Source: Uloborus plumipes
Lineage: Eukaryota; Arthropoda; Arachnida; Araneae; Uloboridae
Reading direction: 5' to 3'
NCBI GenBank assembly: GCA_038373865.1
Contig: JAXGGA010002300.1
Span: forward strand, 1 to 64,000
Length of the DNA: 64,000 bases
Below the pieces are notes generated by a model, which was not told the origin of the DNA, ran no database searches, and worked only from the letters and a program-made list of their open reading frames with translations. The position numbers were made by a program, and so were the translations under genes. This document shows positions 48,990 to 59,990 of this stretch, in pieces; position 1 is the first letter of the stretch, and the number at the start of each line of letters is the position of its first letter.

Positions 48990-50310
48990 TCAACCACTTT
49001 TATCAATCTTGTTGTCATGGCGTTTCAACAATGTACCTTCAGAACATTTTTGGAACTTTTTTCCCCCAAGCTTTTCGATAGAAGTCATAAGCTTCTGCTT
49101 ATTTTGATATTGGATGCTGCTTTTGTAAATTTCATGGGCTAGAATACCACACAGATTTTCCACAGGATTTAGATCGCGGTATTTGGCCACACAGTCAAGT
49201 AATTTTACAAAATTAACCTCAAACTAAGATTTTGAAGTTTGAGAAATATGCAGCGAAGCATTATCCTACTCAAATAATTAGTCTCCGCTCGTAATTAGCA
49301 GTCTATTTGGTACAATATTATCTCTCAGTATATCAATATAGCTCTCAGAATTATTTCTGTCTTTCACAAAATCTATGGGAGTAGTTCTATCTTATGGAAA
49401 ACCACCACTTACCGTCAATGATTCACCTCCAAATGTACACTGTTAAAAAATTTTCCTGAAAATTTTCGGAAAATGTTACTGGCAGCCATGTTGCCAGTAA
49501 CTTTTACCGTAAAATATTTTTTTACTGTAAAATTTTACGGAAGAGAAAACGAGAATGAAAAAGCGCGAGATACGAACGGCAAGGATCCCATTTTTTTCAC
49601 ACTGCTTTACTATCCACGGTACCAGATGAGACACATCAGGCGAGCGGAAATGGGGTATCATCTGCATCTCACAGTAAGTCACGTGGTGATCAATTGGCGT
49701 TGCAATCGCAATTTTTTTATCGGAACAATTCACTGTAACAAAATTTTGTACTGTAAATGCTACATTTTACAGTAACATTTACCATAAAAGCTTCGGAATT
49801 TTTTACAGTGTACGCTTTGAAAAATTTTCTTTTTCTTTACGGAGATCATGCCAGAAGTAGTGAAAAACGTCTGATCCATTGAATTTACACCTTTTCTCAT
49901 CAGAAAAGACAACAGCATCCCATTTTCACCCCATAGTGCTGTATTTTTTGGCGGACTGCACTCCCAATCTCTTTTGAACTTTTGTAAGAGGCTGTCATGA
50001 CTTTAGTTTTCCATAATGAAACTTTTTTTCATTTTGTAAAATACGTCGGACAGTTCGACTACTGCACGCTAAGTTTAATTCCCGTTTAATTTCTGTCGAT
50101 GTCTATTTTTTGGAGCAAGATGGCTTTATTGGCATTCTTTTTACACGATCAGAAACAGAAGATGCACCTCTGCTCTCCATATTTACCGGAATTTTTAAGG
50201 AAAGTATATGTAACCATTTTCAATTTATTCAGCTTCGTTGCAATTTGACGTGCAGTTAGTCCTGAAGTTTTAAGCGCAACCAGTTTTAATTTCTCAAACG
50301 CCGAAAATTT
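48990..50310 (-). pseudogene. Tc1-like transposase remnant
   Basis: In order on the minus strand, an N-terminal helix-turn-helix reads KTSGLTARQIATKLNK near 50260-50200. A first catalytic motif reads VVFSDEKRCKFNGSD near 49910-49880. The nested MITE follows, then DNASLHIS near 49245 (second aspartate), and RDLNPVENLCGILAHEIYKS near 49175 (catalytic glutamate). Several stops and frameshifts separate these, so the copy is long dead. The motif order and spacing are those of Tc1 transposases. Confidence 0.8.
49438..49810. mobile_element. 373-bp MITE, Tc1/mariner type
   Basis: The left end cactgttaaaaaattttcc and right end ggaattttttacagtg form TIRs flanked by TA (49436-49437 and 49811-49812). 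Further inverted motifs occur inside (tactggcaacat / atgttgccagta and several ttacagtaa). It splits the older Tc1 transposase remnant. Confidence 0.85.
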
Positions 50311-50879
50311 AGCCTAGTGGCATAACTGCAAAAATAGAATGCGACGATACCAATCGTTTATTAAGCATTTATATTGTTAAGTAGTGCCTTGTGAAGAGCT
50401 AAAAACACGCAAATTTTGCTTTTCAGAACTCAAAAACATATTTGTCTTTATAATTTTGTCCAAGTCATATGGGCTGTCTGAATTCCAAAATGCATTTTAT
50501 GAATACGAATTTCGCATACATTTATATCAAAACTGATTAAAATATTCTTCATTTACCAATAGTTAATGCCAGAAAATTTGCCTAATGTTCTAAGCAACGG
50601 TAGAAAAGATTTGGCGATTTTCCCTTTGTCTTTATAATTTTGATCACCAGTGTATTTAAGTATTTTATTTCACATTTCCTTTTATTATCATTTTACAAAA
50701 TGGATGCAGTAGTTATTCACATTATGTAACATGGGGTTTTGAGTAAAAAAGATATCTTATTATTATTTTTTTTTCAGAGAAATAAAACTGAAAATGATTA
50801 TCCGAGGTCTGCCTACCCAGAAAGCAAGTTATATTGAAGTCTATGTCAATAACTTGAAAACTATATTGGAACAATCACA

Positions 50880-51440
50880 ACAAAATAAAATAAAACAAAC
50901 TCTAAATAAAACAAACGGCTGTTTGTTTTTCAGGGAAAGCTGAGATATTTGTATGATATTTCTGAATCTAAAAATACACCGAACGTTTGAGAAATGGGGC
51001 TAAAACGCTTACCGAAAGAAGAGCAATGTTGCCATCCGAGCTGTCTGCGTTTTGTTAAACAAATTCTATACTCCCTTGACATGAAATCTAAAATGACGAC
51101 AAAATCGCACCATGAATAAGCCGGTTGTGTAAGATAACGCCCATTCCTCAGAAGAAGAATACAATGTACCACAGTGTGCTTCGCAGTTGTGAAATAACAT
51201 GTGCCTCAAATCTGTTTTTATTTAGTTGGAGCATTCACTAAAAAATAAATAAGTTTAAAAAATAAATGAAATAAAACGATATAAAATGAAACAAAGTAAA
51301 ATAAAACCAAATAAAACCAAGCAAAATTAAATAAAATAAAATAAAACAAAATACAAAAAAACAAAATGTAACAAAGTTAAATAATATAAAGCAAAAACAA
51401 ATAAATGAATAAAATAAAATTTAGAAAGAAATAAAACTTT
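50880..51440. repeat. Degenerate AAATA/AAACA low-complexity tracts
   Basis: Two purine-rich, pentamer-like tracts (50880-50920 and 51240-51440) flank a 300-bp block of ordinary composition. The block may be an insertion into a once-continuous tract. It has an 80-codon minus-strand frame without a recognised motif. Confidence 0.5.
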
Positions 51441-53765
51441 AAAAAAAGAGGAAAATATGTTTGACCGTCTTGTTTTCTGAAGCAATAAATCATGTATGCA
51501 TGAGTGTTGTATTACTATTGCTATCTTCTCAATTTTCCAAGTAATTGTCTCTTAAATTAGTCTCTTGAATCACATAAGCTGCTCTTTGGCAGGACAAATA
51601 CATTTTTCTTAGATATTACCAAATGAAACTAGGTAGTTATCCATTAAGAATAAATATTCAACCATTTTTTTAGTTATAGCTCATTCTGACAAGTATAATT
51701 CAAATCAAGTCGTAAACATTTTGATTATGTTTATTAATTTTACATTTCTATCAACTAATCGCATTTTTTTTCATTATTCATTTATTTGTTTCTGATACAA
51801 GACAACTGGTTTTCACATAAGTAATTTATGATGAGGATTTAAAATATTTTACCTACGTAAACGGGGACTACCTAAGTTCCCCCCTCGTGTAAGATCTTGG
51901 GCAAAATAAGCCTTGCGAACCGTTTTAATTATAAGGAAGAATTATGATTATCGAAAAAGCATAAAATAACGTTCTTAAATTATTATTCTGTCTGAAATTT
52001 CAAGTAAATTATTATTGCCCAAACATGGCAAAGAGAACAGTTATAAGTTTAAATTAACTATCGAAAATAAAGGGCGAAAAGTTACCTCGTTAGTTGACTG
52101 TAGTCTTCAAAAGTGTGAATTGAGAGCAGAAGTTATAGTTGTTTCGACTTGTTGATAATATTTCCTGATTCAATTTAATTGTTTAATTTGTTTTCAACAT
52201 GACTTTAACAGAGTGAACAAAAGAGTGGGTTGTGACATAAATAAGTTAATTTAAAAAAATCAAATGCGATCTTAAAAAATGTATCGCTTATACTACTTTC
52301 ATGTGACAAATATAATTTGACTTGCATTTCACTTTTCTGTATTTCAGCACAATTTTTAATTACTTTGAGGTCCTAATGATATGAAGCTGCGACACCCAAT
52401 ATTGTTCTCCTCGTTCCAAAGTAAAAACTTTTAAATCTTTTCATTAATTACGTACGTTTAAACATTTTTTTTTTTGTACACATTGAAATAGGGAATAAAT
52501 GAATAAAGTAAATGTTAAAAGGGAGGGTAAAAATCTCCAAATTGGCGAACACGATCTGAATCATTTTTGTAAGAATTACTTTACTTTAGTGTGTTCTACC
52601 TACTACAGACCGAGAGCTTAGATATATTTCTTTTAGCGGTAAGATTTTATTACGTAACTGGGAATTATTTATGCATGTCTGATAAAAGGACCTTCTGTAG
52701 GTTTTCTCTAGTAATAATCTTTCATTACATCAGCCCATTCATTAATAGATCTGTTTTTTGTGTCAATGTGCGAAAGAACATATTGCTCAATAAACAGGAG
52801 CTGGATTTAGTAAAACTAAAGAACCATGCAAATAAAACGAGTTTGAAAGGATGACTGATTTAATTGAGTGCATGATGATGTATTTCACAAAATGAACCTC
52901 CTTTTTTTAAATATGAGATGGATATTTTTTTGTTTAACAAGGGAATTTTTTCATGCAAAGATTACTTTTTGACTTCAAAATAATTTGTAAATATTAAGTT
53001 TAGAAATTATGAATTTTGTTTGATAAAACTAACTGAACCAAATCAATTAATTATACATTGCATTGTTTCAAACATTATGCTGATAATTGCTAACCAGGAA
53101 ATCGCACGATAGTGTAATAATAGAAAAATTGAAACTAGTAGTAATCAAAAGAGCATTGTAAAACATGTTTCTAGACACATACATTTTTCCCGCTTATCCC
53201 CGTTATCGAAATTATTATTTTTCTTTAACTAAAAGTCAGCCGAAGCTTTCCAGATAATGTCGTCACATTTTGCAAATTTGAAAAATTATGGAAGACATAT
53301 TTTACCTTATTTGAAGATGGATGCAGATGGTGAAATTGGCAGAGCATATTCTTACAAATTCCTAAAATTTTGGTTATTTTCGTAAAATGTTGGCAGTTTT
53401 TAATATTAACGAGGGGACAAGGACAAATACTTTCGCGTCAAAAATATGCCTTGAGGTTTTCTTTCGATTTTTACCAATTTCGGCGTTTTTCATTTCTGTA
53501 TTGGTCTTGTGATTCCCTGGTAAGAAGTTAAAAATCAGAAGGGGACCAATCCGAAAAATGTAAGTATATTGTATTTACTTTTTGTAGAAACTAAAATATG
53601 AAAAACAATTAACTCTTACTTCGCACATTTAACACGCAGTTTAAAAAAAAAAGTTTCAATTTAGATTTAAAAAAAGAAAAAATCATATTTAAATATACAT
53701 GCAATAAAAGCCATGCAAAACAATCCAATGAGACCTATTAGTGAGCTTGTACTGCCAAATCTTAC

Positions 53766-53971
53766 CTCGTGGGCTTGGATCCGGCCCATGTGACAATAAC
53801 AACGGTGTTTCCAATGATTCCGAGAAGAAATATTATTGCATGAGTTATTACAATGGGCATAAAGGAGGGATTGATCGCTAGTGGATTGAGCATATCTTCT
53901 GGTGTTTCAAAGAAGATCTTTGTGGGTTCTTCACACACAACTTCTTCGGAGCCACAGCTTCGATTTTCCAT
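53766..53971 (-). CDS. Neuropeptide-type class A GPCR, first coding exon (N-terminus and TM1)
   Basis: The ATG at 53971 starts MENRSCGSEE, followed by a short acidic extracellular N-terminus containing N-R-S (a possible N-glycosylation site) and two cysteines. TM1 follows (PIVITHAIIFLLGIIGNTVV), with the diagnostic GN of class A receptors. The exon ends after SKPT plus two bases of an arginine codon at a consensus donor (gtaag), phase 2. This joins exon 2 exactly, giving the usual first intracellular loop. There is no obvious signal peptide, which is normal for this class. Acceptor-like sequence (ggcag, gaacag) lies 10-30 bases upstream of the ATG, so a separate 5' UTR exon is likely. The three exons together cover about 175 residues, roughly the first half of a receptor. 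Confidence 0.9.
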
Positions 53972-54239
53972 TTTTATTTCTGTTCAAGCACCTGCCAATA
54001 AAATATGACATATTACGGCTATATTTCTGATAAAAGAAGCAAATGTTTTGCCAAAAGAAAGTATGATAGTCAAACTTGAAAAGAAAAATAGAGAGAGAGA
54101 GAGAAAACTTTACTATATTGAATAATTCTATACTTGTTTCCATTGAAACAAATTTTACAGCACTTATACAAGTAAAAATTACTCTTTTTGATTTCAAGCT
54201 ATGCGTAAATCTTTACTATCAAAAAAGCATAACGTATTA
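53972..54239. other. Sequence upstream of the GPCR start exon
   Basis: It contains a possible 5' UTR acceptor, a short (GA)n tract at 54091-54103 and otherwise AT-rich DNA. No promoter element can be identified with confidence. Confidence 0.4.
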
Positions 54240-54329
54240 GGTTGTTCCATAATTATTAGTCGAAATCAAAGCATAAAGAAAACTAGCGTTCAAACTTAAC
54301 GAATTTTTTTTTCAAAAAAAGGGACCTTT

Positions 54330-55140
54330 GGCGACAAAAGTCAACCCTTCTTAACGAGTTTTGAGTACAAATCTGCCATTGTAGCAGAAGTAGGCATCAC
54401 ATTAGTTAATAAAAGACCAAAGCTCCCTAAACCATAGCATCCTTATTCGGGGACTGTTTTTCTCTCAAAAACCTGCCATACTGGCGAAACATGTGGCAGT
54501 TGATCAGAGCAGAGAATAAAGTTAATGCCTCAGAAACTCATACCCTCAAGGCCTGGAAGTTTTGCCGGACACCAATCGAGACATCAAAATGTAATCAATC
54601 TTGCAGGAGTATGGGGCTGAACCTACTGACTAGTGCGGGTGGTTTATGAGAAGTTTCATGCTATTTATTCAAATAACGACATTGCATATTAGTATTAATG
54701 GTCTGAACCCGCTGAAGATACTCTTTATGGACCAAAGTCTTGATAGTCTACCAAAGAGAGAGAAAGATCTTCTGTATGAAGGCTTGGTTTGGGTAGCTGC
54801 TTCATTGGTTCTTTTTATGCAGTCATTGTGCTTTGAGCTTATGATTGTCGTACAGCACTCTTTTTTCATCTACACTGAGAGTACAGTGCAAGAACGGGCC
54901 ACAAACCTCACATTTCTGTAGTGATTTGCACGTCTTCAGGTACCGCTGCTGACTTTGCGTTTCTGTTAATTGATGTGGTACCCATGTTTCGAGCTTTTTC
55001 GCTATATCCATCGAAACCAGATGTTAGAAACATGTCTGTAGTGATACAAAGGGCCTGCCTTCAAGTTGTCGTACCTTTGACTTTGGTTGGGACTCAAGTG
55101 TTTGCCATAAACAGTCTATATCACTCCGCATAGGACAACC
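54330..55140 (-). pseudogene. Mariner transposase remnant
   Basis: The minus strand reads KKLETWVPHQLTETQSQQRY, then CKSLQK, then GPFLHCTLSVDEKRVLYDNH. This is the mariner region running from the WVPH(x)L(T/S) motif to the first catalytic aspartate (usually DEKW, here DEKR). Further downstream the frame is broken by stops and shifts and the other two aspartate motifs are not clearly preserved. It is clearly inactive. Confidence 0.78.
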
Positions 55141-55373
55141 GACTCTAGGTTCCTATTCAATCGTCGAATTCCCGCTACGACACTTGGTGAGACATCGACG
55201 GACTGTCCATTTGACTTGTCTTGCCCAAAACCCATTGCTTTGCTGACGGCAGCCACCAAATGATCAAGACGAAATTCGCGAAGAATCATTAGTTACACGC
55301 CCCATTGCTACATGACACTCCGAAATGTTAGCCGTGAGGGAAAACTCGATTATATTAGCATAGGAACAATTTC

Positions 55374-55662
55374 ACTACAATAACATAAATACAACGCTGT
55401 TAAAAGCACAAATGAACAGCAATACTGCGGACACGTTTTTCGGTGTTACAAGAAACGCTGTTTTCAATGTAAAAAAATGTGATCTTATAGATGCACAGAC
55501 ATCCGACAAAATTTCTTTTTCATCTTTTGTCGAATGTCTGTGCATCCATAAGCTCAAATTTTTTGCTTTGAAAAAGGCGTTCCTTGTAACGCCGAAACAC
55601 GTGTCTTCAGTATTACTGTGCATTTGTGCCTTTAACAACGTTGTATTTTTGTAATAAAATGT
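55374..55662. mobile_element. ~290-bp hairpin (foldback) element
   Basis: The left arm (aaatacaacgctgttaaaag onward) mirrors the right arm (ending aacaacgttgtatttttg), with a loop near 55515-55530. The arms differ at roughly one base in eight by eye, so the palindrome is not recent. Both arms contain a cacg(t)gtttcgg / cgttacaag motif. Overlapping frames of 80 and 97 codons on the two strands are consequences of the palindrome. Confidence 0.75.
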
Positions 55663-55798
55663 ATGCACAAAGCTTTTTATCTATTTCATTTATCCCACTA
55701 CACTTTGTAGAGGTATTAGTTCATCACTACTGCATTGGTAGGAATGATCTACAGAAGTGGCCTATATCGTTTGTGGCCAATAATTATGGAAAAACCTA

Positions 55799-57129
55799 AT
55801 ATCTTGGTTGGTATGTGTGTCTCTATCTCCTCTACAGGGCAGACGGGTAAATCTAGCGCCACCAATGGTACAGACATAAAAGCATTTGCAGTCTATGTAT
55901 TTTGTTTTAGATAATAAATTTAAAGAAGTAATAATTAATCAATTGATTCATATACCAAAATCAAGGAAAAATTTAAAAAAAATCATTCATAAAAGTTGAC
56001 AAATTAAAACAACTAACCCCCAATATCCCGGAAGTAAATAAAGTCGTTTAGCCAACTTTTGCAACAAGACAAAAATGCATCTCTAGTCAATCTTTAAAAA
56101 TGCCAAACTACACACCTTGTGAAAATTGAAAAGTTTAAAGTGCAAAAGGACACATAACTAACGAACTGTTCAAATGTATACTTTTGAATGTAAGTGTATG
56201 TAACAAGAGTTTTATCAAAAAGGAGGAAAAACTTCTTAAAATTCTAATAATATACAAAAAACAAATTAAAATAAATAAATAACTAAAAATACTTACAAAT
56301 TGCACTTCACTCAAAACTAACTAACAATGGTTTGACGATTAAATAATTTTCTGTGTTTTAACTTGAAGTCTGCATAAGACTTAAACAGAGCATTAAAAAG
56401 ATAAAATAAAATAATAAGAAGAAAGTTTCGTGATTCTCAATACATACTTTTTTACGAACTTTCTTGCATTTTGATAGTCTTGAAAATTTTAACTTCAGTA
56501 AACTTTTTAAGTAAGCTTAGCTTCTTGGAATTTGAATATTAATAAATATACATGCATTCTATTAATGCCATGACGTTATCTTTAGTTATAATTTTTTATA
56601 TTTTTTTTGTTTATAATAACGTATTTAAAATTAGGAAAATGATAAAAAAGAGTTTTTTTCTGTCAATTTAAAATTACCATAACTGTTTTAACTTAGAAAT
56701 GTACTTATCATTTGCCAGATTTCACTAAACATTTCGCTGAGAAAGGCATTTTTTCTTAATTCCTTTTTATTTAAGAAGGAAAAAATCTATTGAAATGATA
56801 TTTACATTAGGTCTTGACTCATTTTAAAGTGTTTGCTTAAGAAAATTTGAAGAAGAAAAGAAGTTAATTACTGTTTGCTTGCTTAAGTGTCACATCAAAA
56901 GTGTACTTTTTCTGAAGTGAGAGTAAAGTCTAACTTATCTGAAAATTATTGTTTCGGATTTTTTTTTTAAATAATTTACAACTGATGTGAATATTTTTTG
57001 CCAAAATTTTTATACATTTGGGACATTAAGTAGTATGCCATTGATGACAACTCGTGCTTTATGCAGAATAATATTTTACTTTCACTGAAACCTTGTGCTT
57101 TTTTATATACTATTTTATATTTTCTAGTG
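55799..57129. other. AT-rich DNA, no gene seen
   Basis: No supported gene, TIR pair or RNA was recognised. Confidence 0.5.
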
Positions 57130-57137
57130 ATTATAAG

Positions 57138-57842
57138 TAGGGATGCACCGATAAGCAAATTGATAATCGGCCGATTAATCTGCTGAGCCGATTAATGGTA
57201 AAAATGATTGTTTTTAATACAACGATTTCACAATCACTGTTTTTTCTCTCTTATACAATTCCGAGTTTAGAAATAGTAAGTAATTTATTTCTGAGAAGAT
57301 TTTTTTTCCATTTTCCTAATTTTCACAAAATAATTTCAGTATTTTATTAAATTTCTTAGAACCGATTTACATAAAATTGTCAATAATATTACATTAATAC
57401 ATTGTTAATTATATTAATTGGACATAAACATTTTAAAAACAAAGAGGGGGAGGGTCTATGGTGAGCACTCCACAATTTAGGAGTGCTTTTAATTTTCAAT
57501 TTTAATTATCAGTCGGAATTTAATTTAAGACTTTTATTCTTTGAAAATTAGAGGTTACCTAGCACAGTACTAAGGAGAAAACTATCGCACATGAAAAATG
57601 TTGCAACATTGTCTATGTGTACATTTATTCAAAGCAGGAAAATAAATTTATTAAAAACTTAATATCAAATATGAGAATTATTATTACTGTCAATAAAATC
57701 AAGCACAAAGTTTCTTTGTGAAGGTACACTTTAAAGAATAATATTAAAAAAATATGTTTTCAGCCGATTAATCGACTCAATTTTGCCGATTATTAATAAC
57801 TGGCAAGGGGGCGATTATAGCCGATTAATCGGTGCTTCCCTA
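57138..57842. mobile_element. 705-bp non-autonomous hAT element
   Basis: It begins tagggatgcaccgataa and ends ttaatcggtgcttcccta, imperfect TIRs of about 18 bp. It is flanked by identical octamers attataag (57130-57137 and 57843-57850). An 8-bp duplication and T-A-G-G-G ends are hAT signatures. Subterminal copies of gccgattaat occur near both ends (57172, 57185, 57763, 57820) and are plausible transposase binding sites. There is no coding capacity. It is a different family from the 8-kb/12-kb pair. Confidence 0.9.
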
Positions 57843-57850
57843 ATTATAAG

Positions 57851-58400
57851 TAAAGATGGCGTGAAGCGGGTTTTGGCCAAAGCCCCGAATACCGAAGCTT
57901 TGGCTGCTGGCTGTTTTGAAATTTAACAAAGAACGTGTAATAAATGCATGCACTATGGTTTTATACTCCATATTCTTAGTGTTACACAGCAGTTTTAGCG
58001 TAATGATTCAGTTCAAAATTAATTTCACTAATTGAAGCATTTTTTGTTATACTGGTAGTACAAGGACTAAAGACATTTCTAAATTTTTATTAAAATAAGT
58101 AGAATTAGCATTATTTTTAATATAAAAAGCATGTTCTGTAGCTAAGTGGATATGTAAACCAACTGATATAATCAAATATTATATTACTAGAAATTAGCCG
58201 CTATTTTTACTTTATCAACATTATTGTTAGAGATGGCGAGAGGAGCAGTTTAATCGAAACGCCGAATACCGAAGCTTCGGCCAGCTAATGGCCGAAGCTT
58301 TAGTTTGTGCACATATTGAAGTTTTAACATTTAATTTCGTTATAAATGCATACACTATTCTATTCTCTATGGCTTTTTTTGTAAATTTTAGTGGATTTCT
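57851..58400. repeat. Diverged direct repeat, ~380-bp period
   Basis: The block at 57853 (agatggcgtgaagcg, then gccccgaataccgaagcttt, then aaatgcatgcactat) recurs at 58232 (agatggcgagaggag, then cgccgaataccgaagcttcgg, then aaatgcatacactat). Two diverged copies of a short dispersed repeat, or a small tandem duplication, are equally possible. No ORF. Confidence 0.55.
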
Positions 58401-58616
58401 AAAGAATGCACAATAATACGGAAAGAAACAATAATGTTGTGATACACATTTGATGATTAGCTATTTTTTTATCGCCTGCTTAAAAGCTCACATTTCTTGC
58501 AATAAAGAATGCTCTTAAGTAAATCAAAATAAGTGTCTAAAAATTTAATGTGAGCTTGCGCACTAAAATAGTTCCCACTCATCTGGCAAATTTCAGAACA
58601 AATTTATTTATTTATG

Positions 58617-58752
<136 letters not shown>

Positions 58753-58880
58753 CATAAACAAAGTAGTTGAAGAATCGAGTGGAACAGAAAAATAAACTTC
58801 ACCACACAGGTCAAAAGGCGCCTATGGCAGCTCTTTGAAACTGGTAGCAGACATATTTAAAAATAGAAGTATAAAATCTT

Positions 58881-59990
58881 GTGAAAAATTACTATTTTTG
58901 TAAATGTTTCAATGTTATTTATGCAATTGAATGCTTAACATGTGGTTTAAATTATGTTGGTCAAACAAGTAATAAATTAAGCATAAGAATGAACGGTCAC
59001 AGGTCTGATATAAAGAATTTTCATAAACACAACAAAAATGACATCGAGTTAGAACATTTCCAGGAACATAAATTTGACAATATTAAGATCTTCATTATGG
59101 ACATAGAGTGTAATCTAAAAAAGAGACTTAATCTGGAAAGCTGGTATATGGGCAAACTTAATAGTGTTTATCCATATGGTTTAAACACTTCGTTCCACAA
59201 TAACAATAATTCTAACGGCTCAAAATGTGTATATAAAAAGTTTATTTTCAACAATACTAGAAGAAGAGGATGTAGGGGCAAGGGAAATTTTAAACGTAAC
59301 ACGCAAATTCTTCAAAGCTTCAATGACGTTAATTTCAGTAGTCTTACTATTAATAATCTAAGAAAAATCAAACACATGTTAATGTCTTCAAAAAATAGAG
59401 CGTTAAAATTCTTCATTAGAAAATACCTTCATACTTTTTGCTTTAATAACAAAATGGTTCAGGATGTTATTATAGACCTTTTAAAATATAAATTAAACAG
59501 CGATGATCTTAATCAGTTTAACAAAAACCCAATTTTGCCTGTAGAAAACTTTGTGATCTCCTTTAAAAACAAAAAGTTTGATTTTATAAATTTTTCCAAA
59601 ATTTTTGATAAATGTAGAGATAGTTTTCCTATGAAACAGCAATGTAATATCCGCAAAGTCTTTAAATATGAGAAAAATTTAAAAAAACTTATCTGTAACT
59701 ATAGTTTTTGCAGCAAAAACATTCACAATATACAAGAAAATGACTGTATTTGTAAGGAACATTTTTATAAAGACTTTATTAATAAAGAACATGGTCATAT
59801 TATCACAGGTAACTTAAATATAATACAGAATGAATCCCTAAAGTATCTCCTAGAAAAAGGCTCAAAATTTCGACCAGATAGTCACTTAAACAAAAAAGCA
59901 ATCTTCAGTAACTTCAGCAAAGAACTAGACATGTTTATTTTAAAAATCGCGTACAAGTATAGTTGGCCCATTGAAGGCTTTGTCAAATGA
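58881..59990 (+). CDS. Naiad protein, N-terminal part: GIY-YIG endonuclease and CxC linker, ending at UGA
   Basis: The endonuclease would nick target DNA to prime reverse transcription. Visible features, numbered from codon 58881, are VIY (12-14) and YVG (25-27) as the two GIY-YIG signatures. R36 and H40 (SIRMNGH) follow, with zinc-ligand-like cysteines at C7/C9 and C18/C21 and histidines H59/H63. A putative catalytic glutamate is at 86 (LESWYMGKL), then P98-G-L-N. The linker has DCICKEHF (CxC at 289-291), then HIITGNLNII and LLEKGSKFR, standard for Penelope-like elements. No ATG marks the start; GTG at 58881 is only the point after an upstream stop, and a 1-bp shift there would restore continuity with S-I-K-S-C-E-K. 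The frame ends at TGA 59988-59990, directly in frame with the reverse transcriptase part. Confidence 0.85.
   Translation: MKNYYFCKCFNVIYAIECLTCGLNYVGQTSNKLSIRMNGHRSDIKNFHKHNKNDIELEHFQEHKFDNIKIFIMDIECNLKKRLNLESWYMGKLNSVYPYGLNTSFHNNNNSNGSKCVYKKFIFNNTRRRGCRGKGNFKRNTQILQSFNDVNFSSLTINNLRKIKHMLMSSKNRALKFFIRKYLHTFCFNNKMVQDVIIDLLKYKLNSDDLNQFNKNPILPVENFVISFKNKKFDFINFSKIFDKCRDSFPMKQQCNIRKVFKYEKNLKKLICNYSFCSKNIHNIQENDCICKEHFYKDFINKEHGHIITGNLNIIQNESLKYLLEKGSKFRPDSHLNKKAIFSNFSKELDMFILKIAYKYSWPIEGFVK

Larger units (their letters stand above)
48731..50652 (-). mobile_element. Decayed Tc1-like element with nested MITE
   Basis: The ends cacttgtggtcaaaattata and its inverse (tataattttgatcaccagtg) are imperfect TIRs flanked by TA. 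Removing the nested 373-bp MITE leaves about 1.55 kb, a normal Tc1 length. The interior carries a broken transposase on the minus strand. It lies in intron 1 of the GPCR, on the same strand as the gene. Confidence 0.85.
46780..53765 (-). other. GPCR intron 1 (7.0 kb)
   Basis: Donor gtaag at 53765 pairs with acceptor cag at 46780, phase 2. It carries a decayed Tc1 element with a nested MITE (48731-50652) and degenerate AAATA-rich tracts at 50880-50920 and 51240-51440. A repeat-like segment at 46944-47030 begins caggggtgattgttttccgg. No other gene was recognised. Confidence 0.8.
54240..55796 (-). mobile_element. Decayed mariner element with a nested hairpin
   Basis: The left end ggttgttccataattatta is inverted at the right end (taattatggaaaaacc). 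TA flanks both sides (54238-54239 and 55797-55798). Length after removing the ~290-bp hairpin is about 1.27 kb, typical of mariner. It sits about 270 bp upstream of the GPCR start codon, so it could affect or interrupt the promoter region. Confidence 0.82.

Noticed and set aside
55375..55668. Overlapping 97- and 80-codon frames on opposite strands
   Set aside because: They arise from the palindromic hairpin; the two translations mirror each other.
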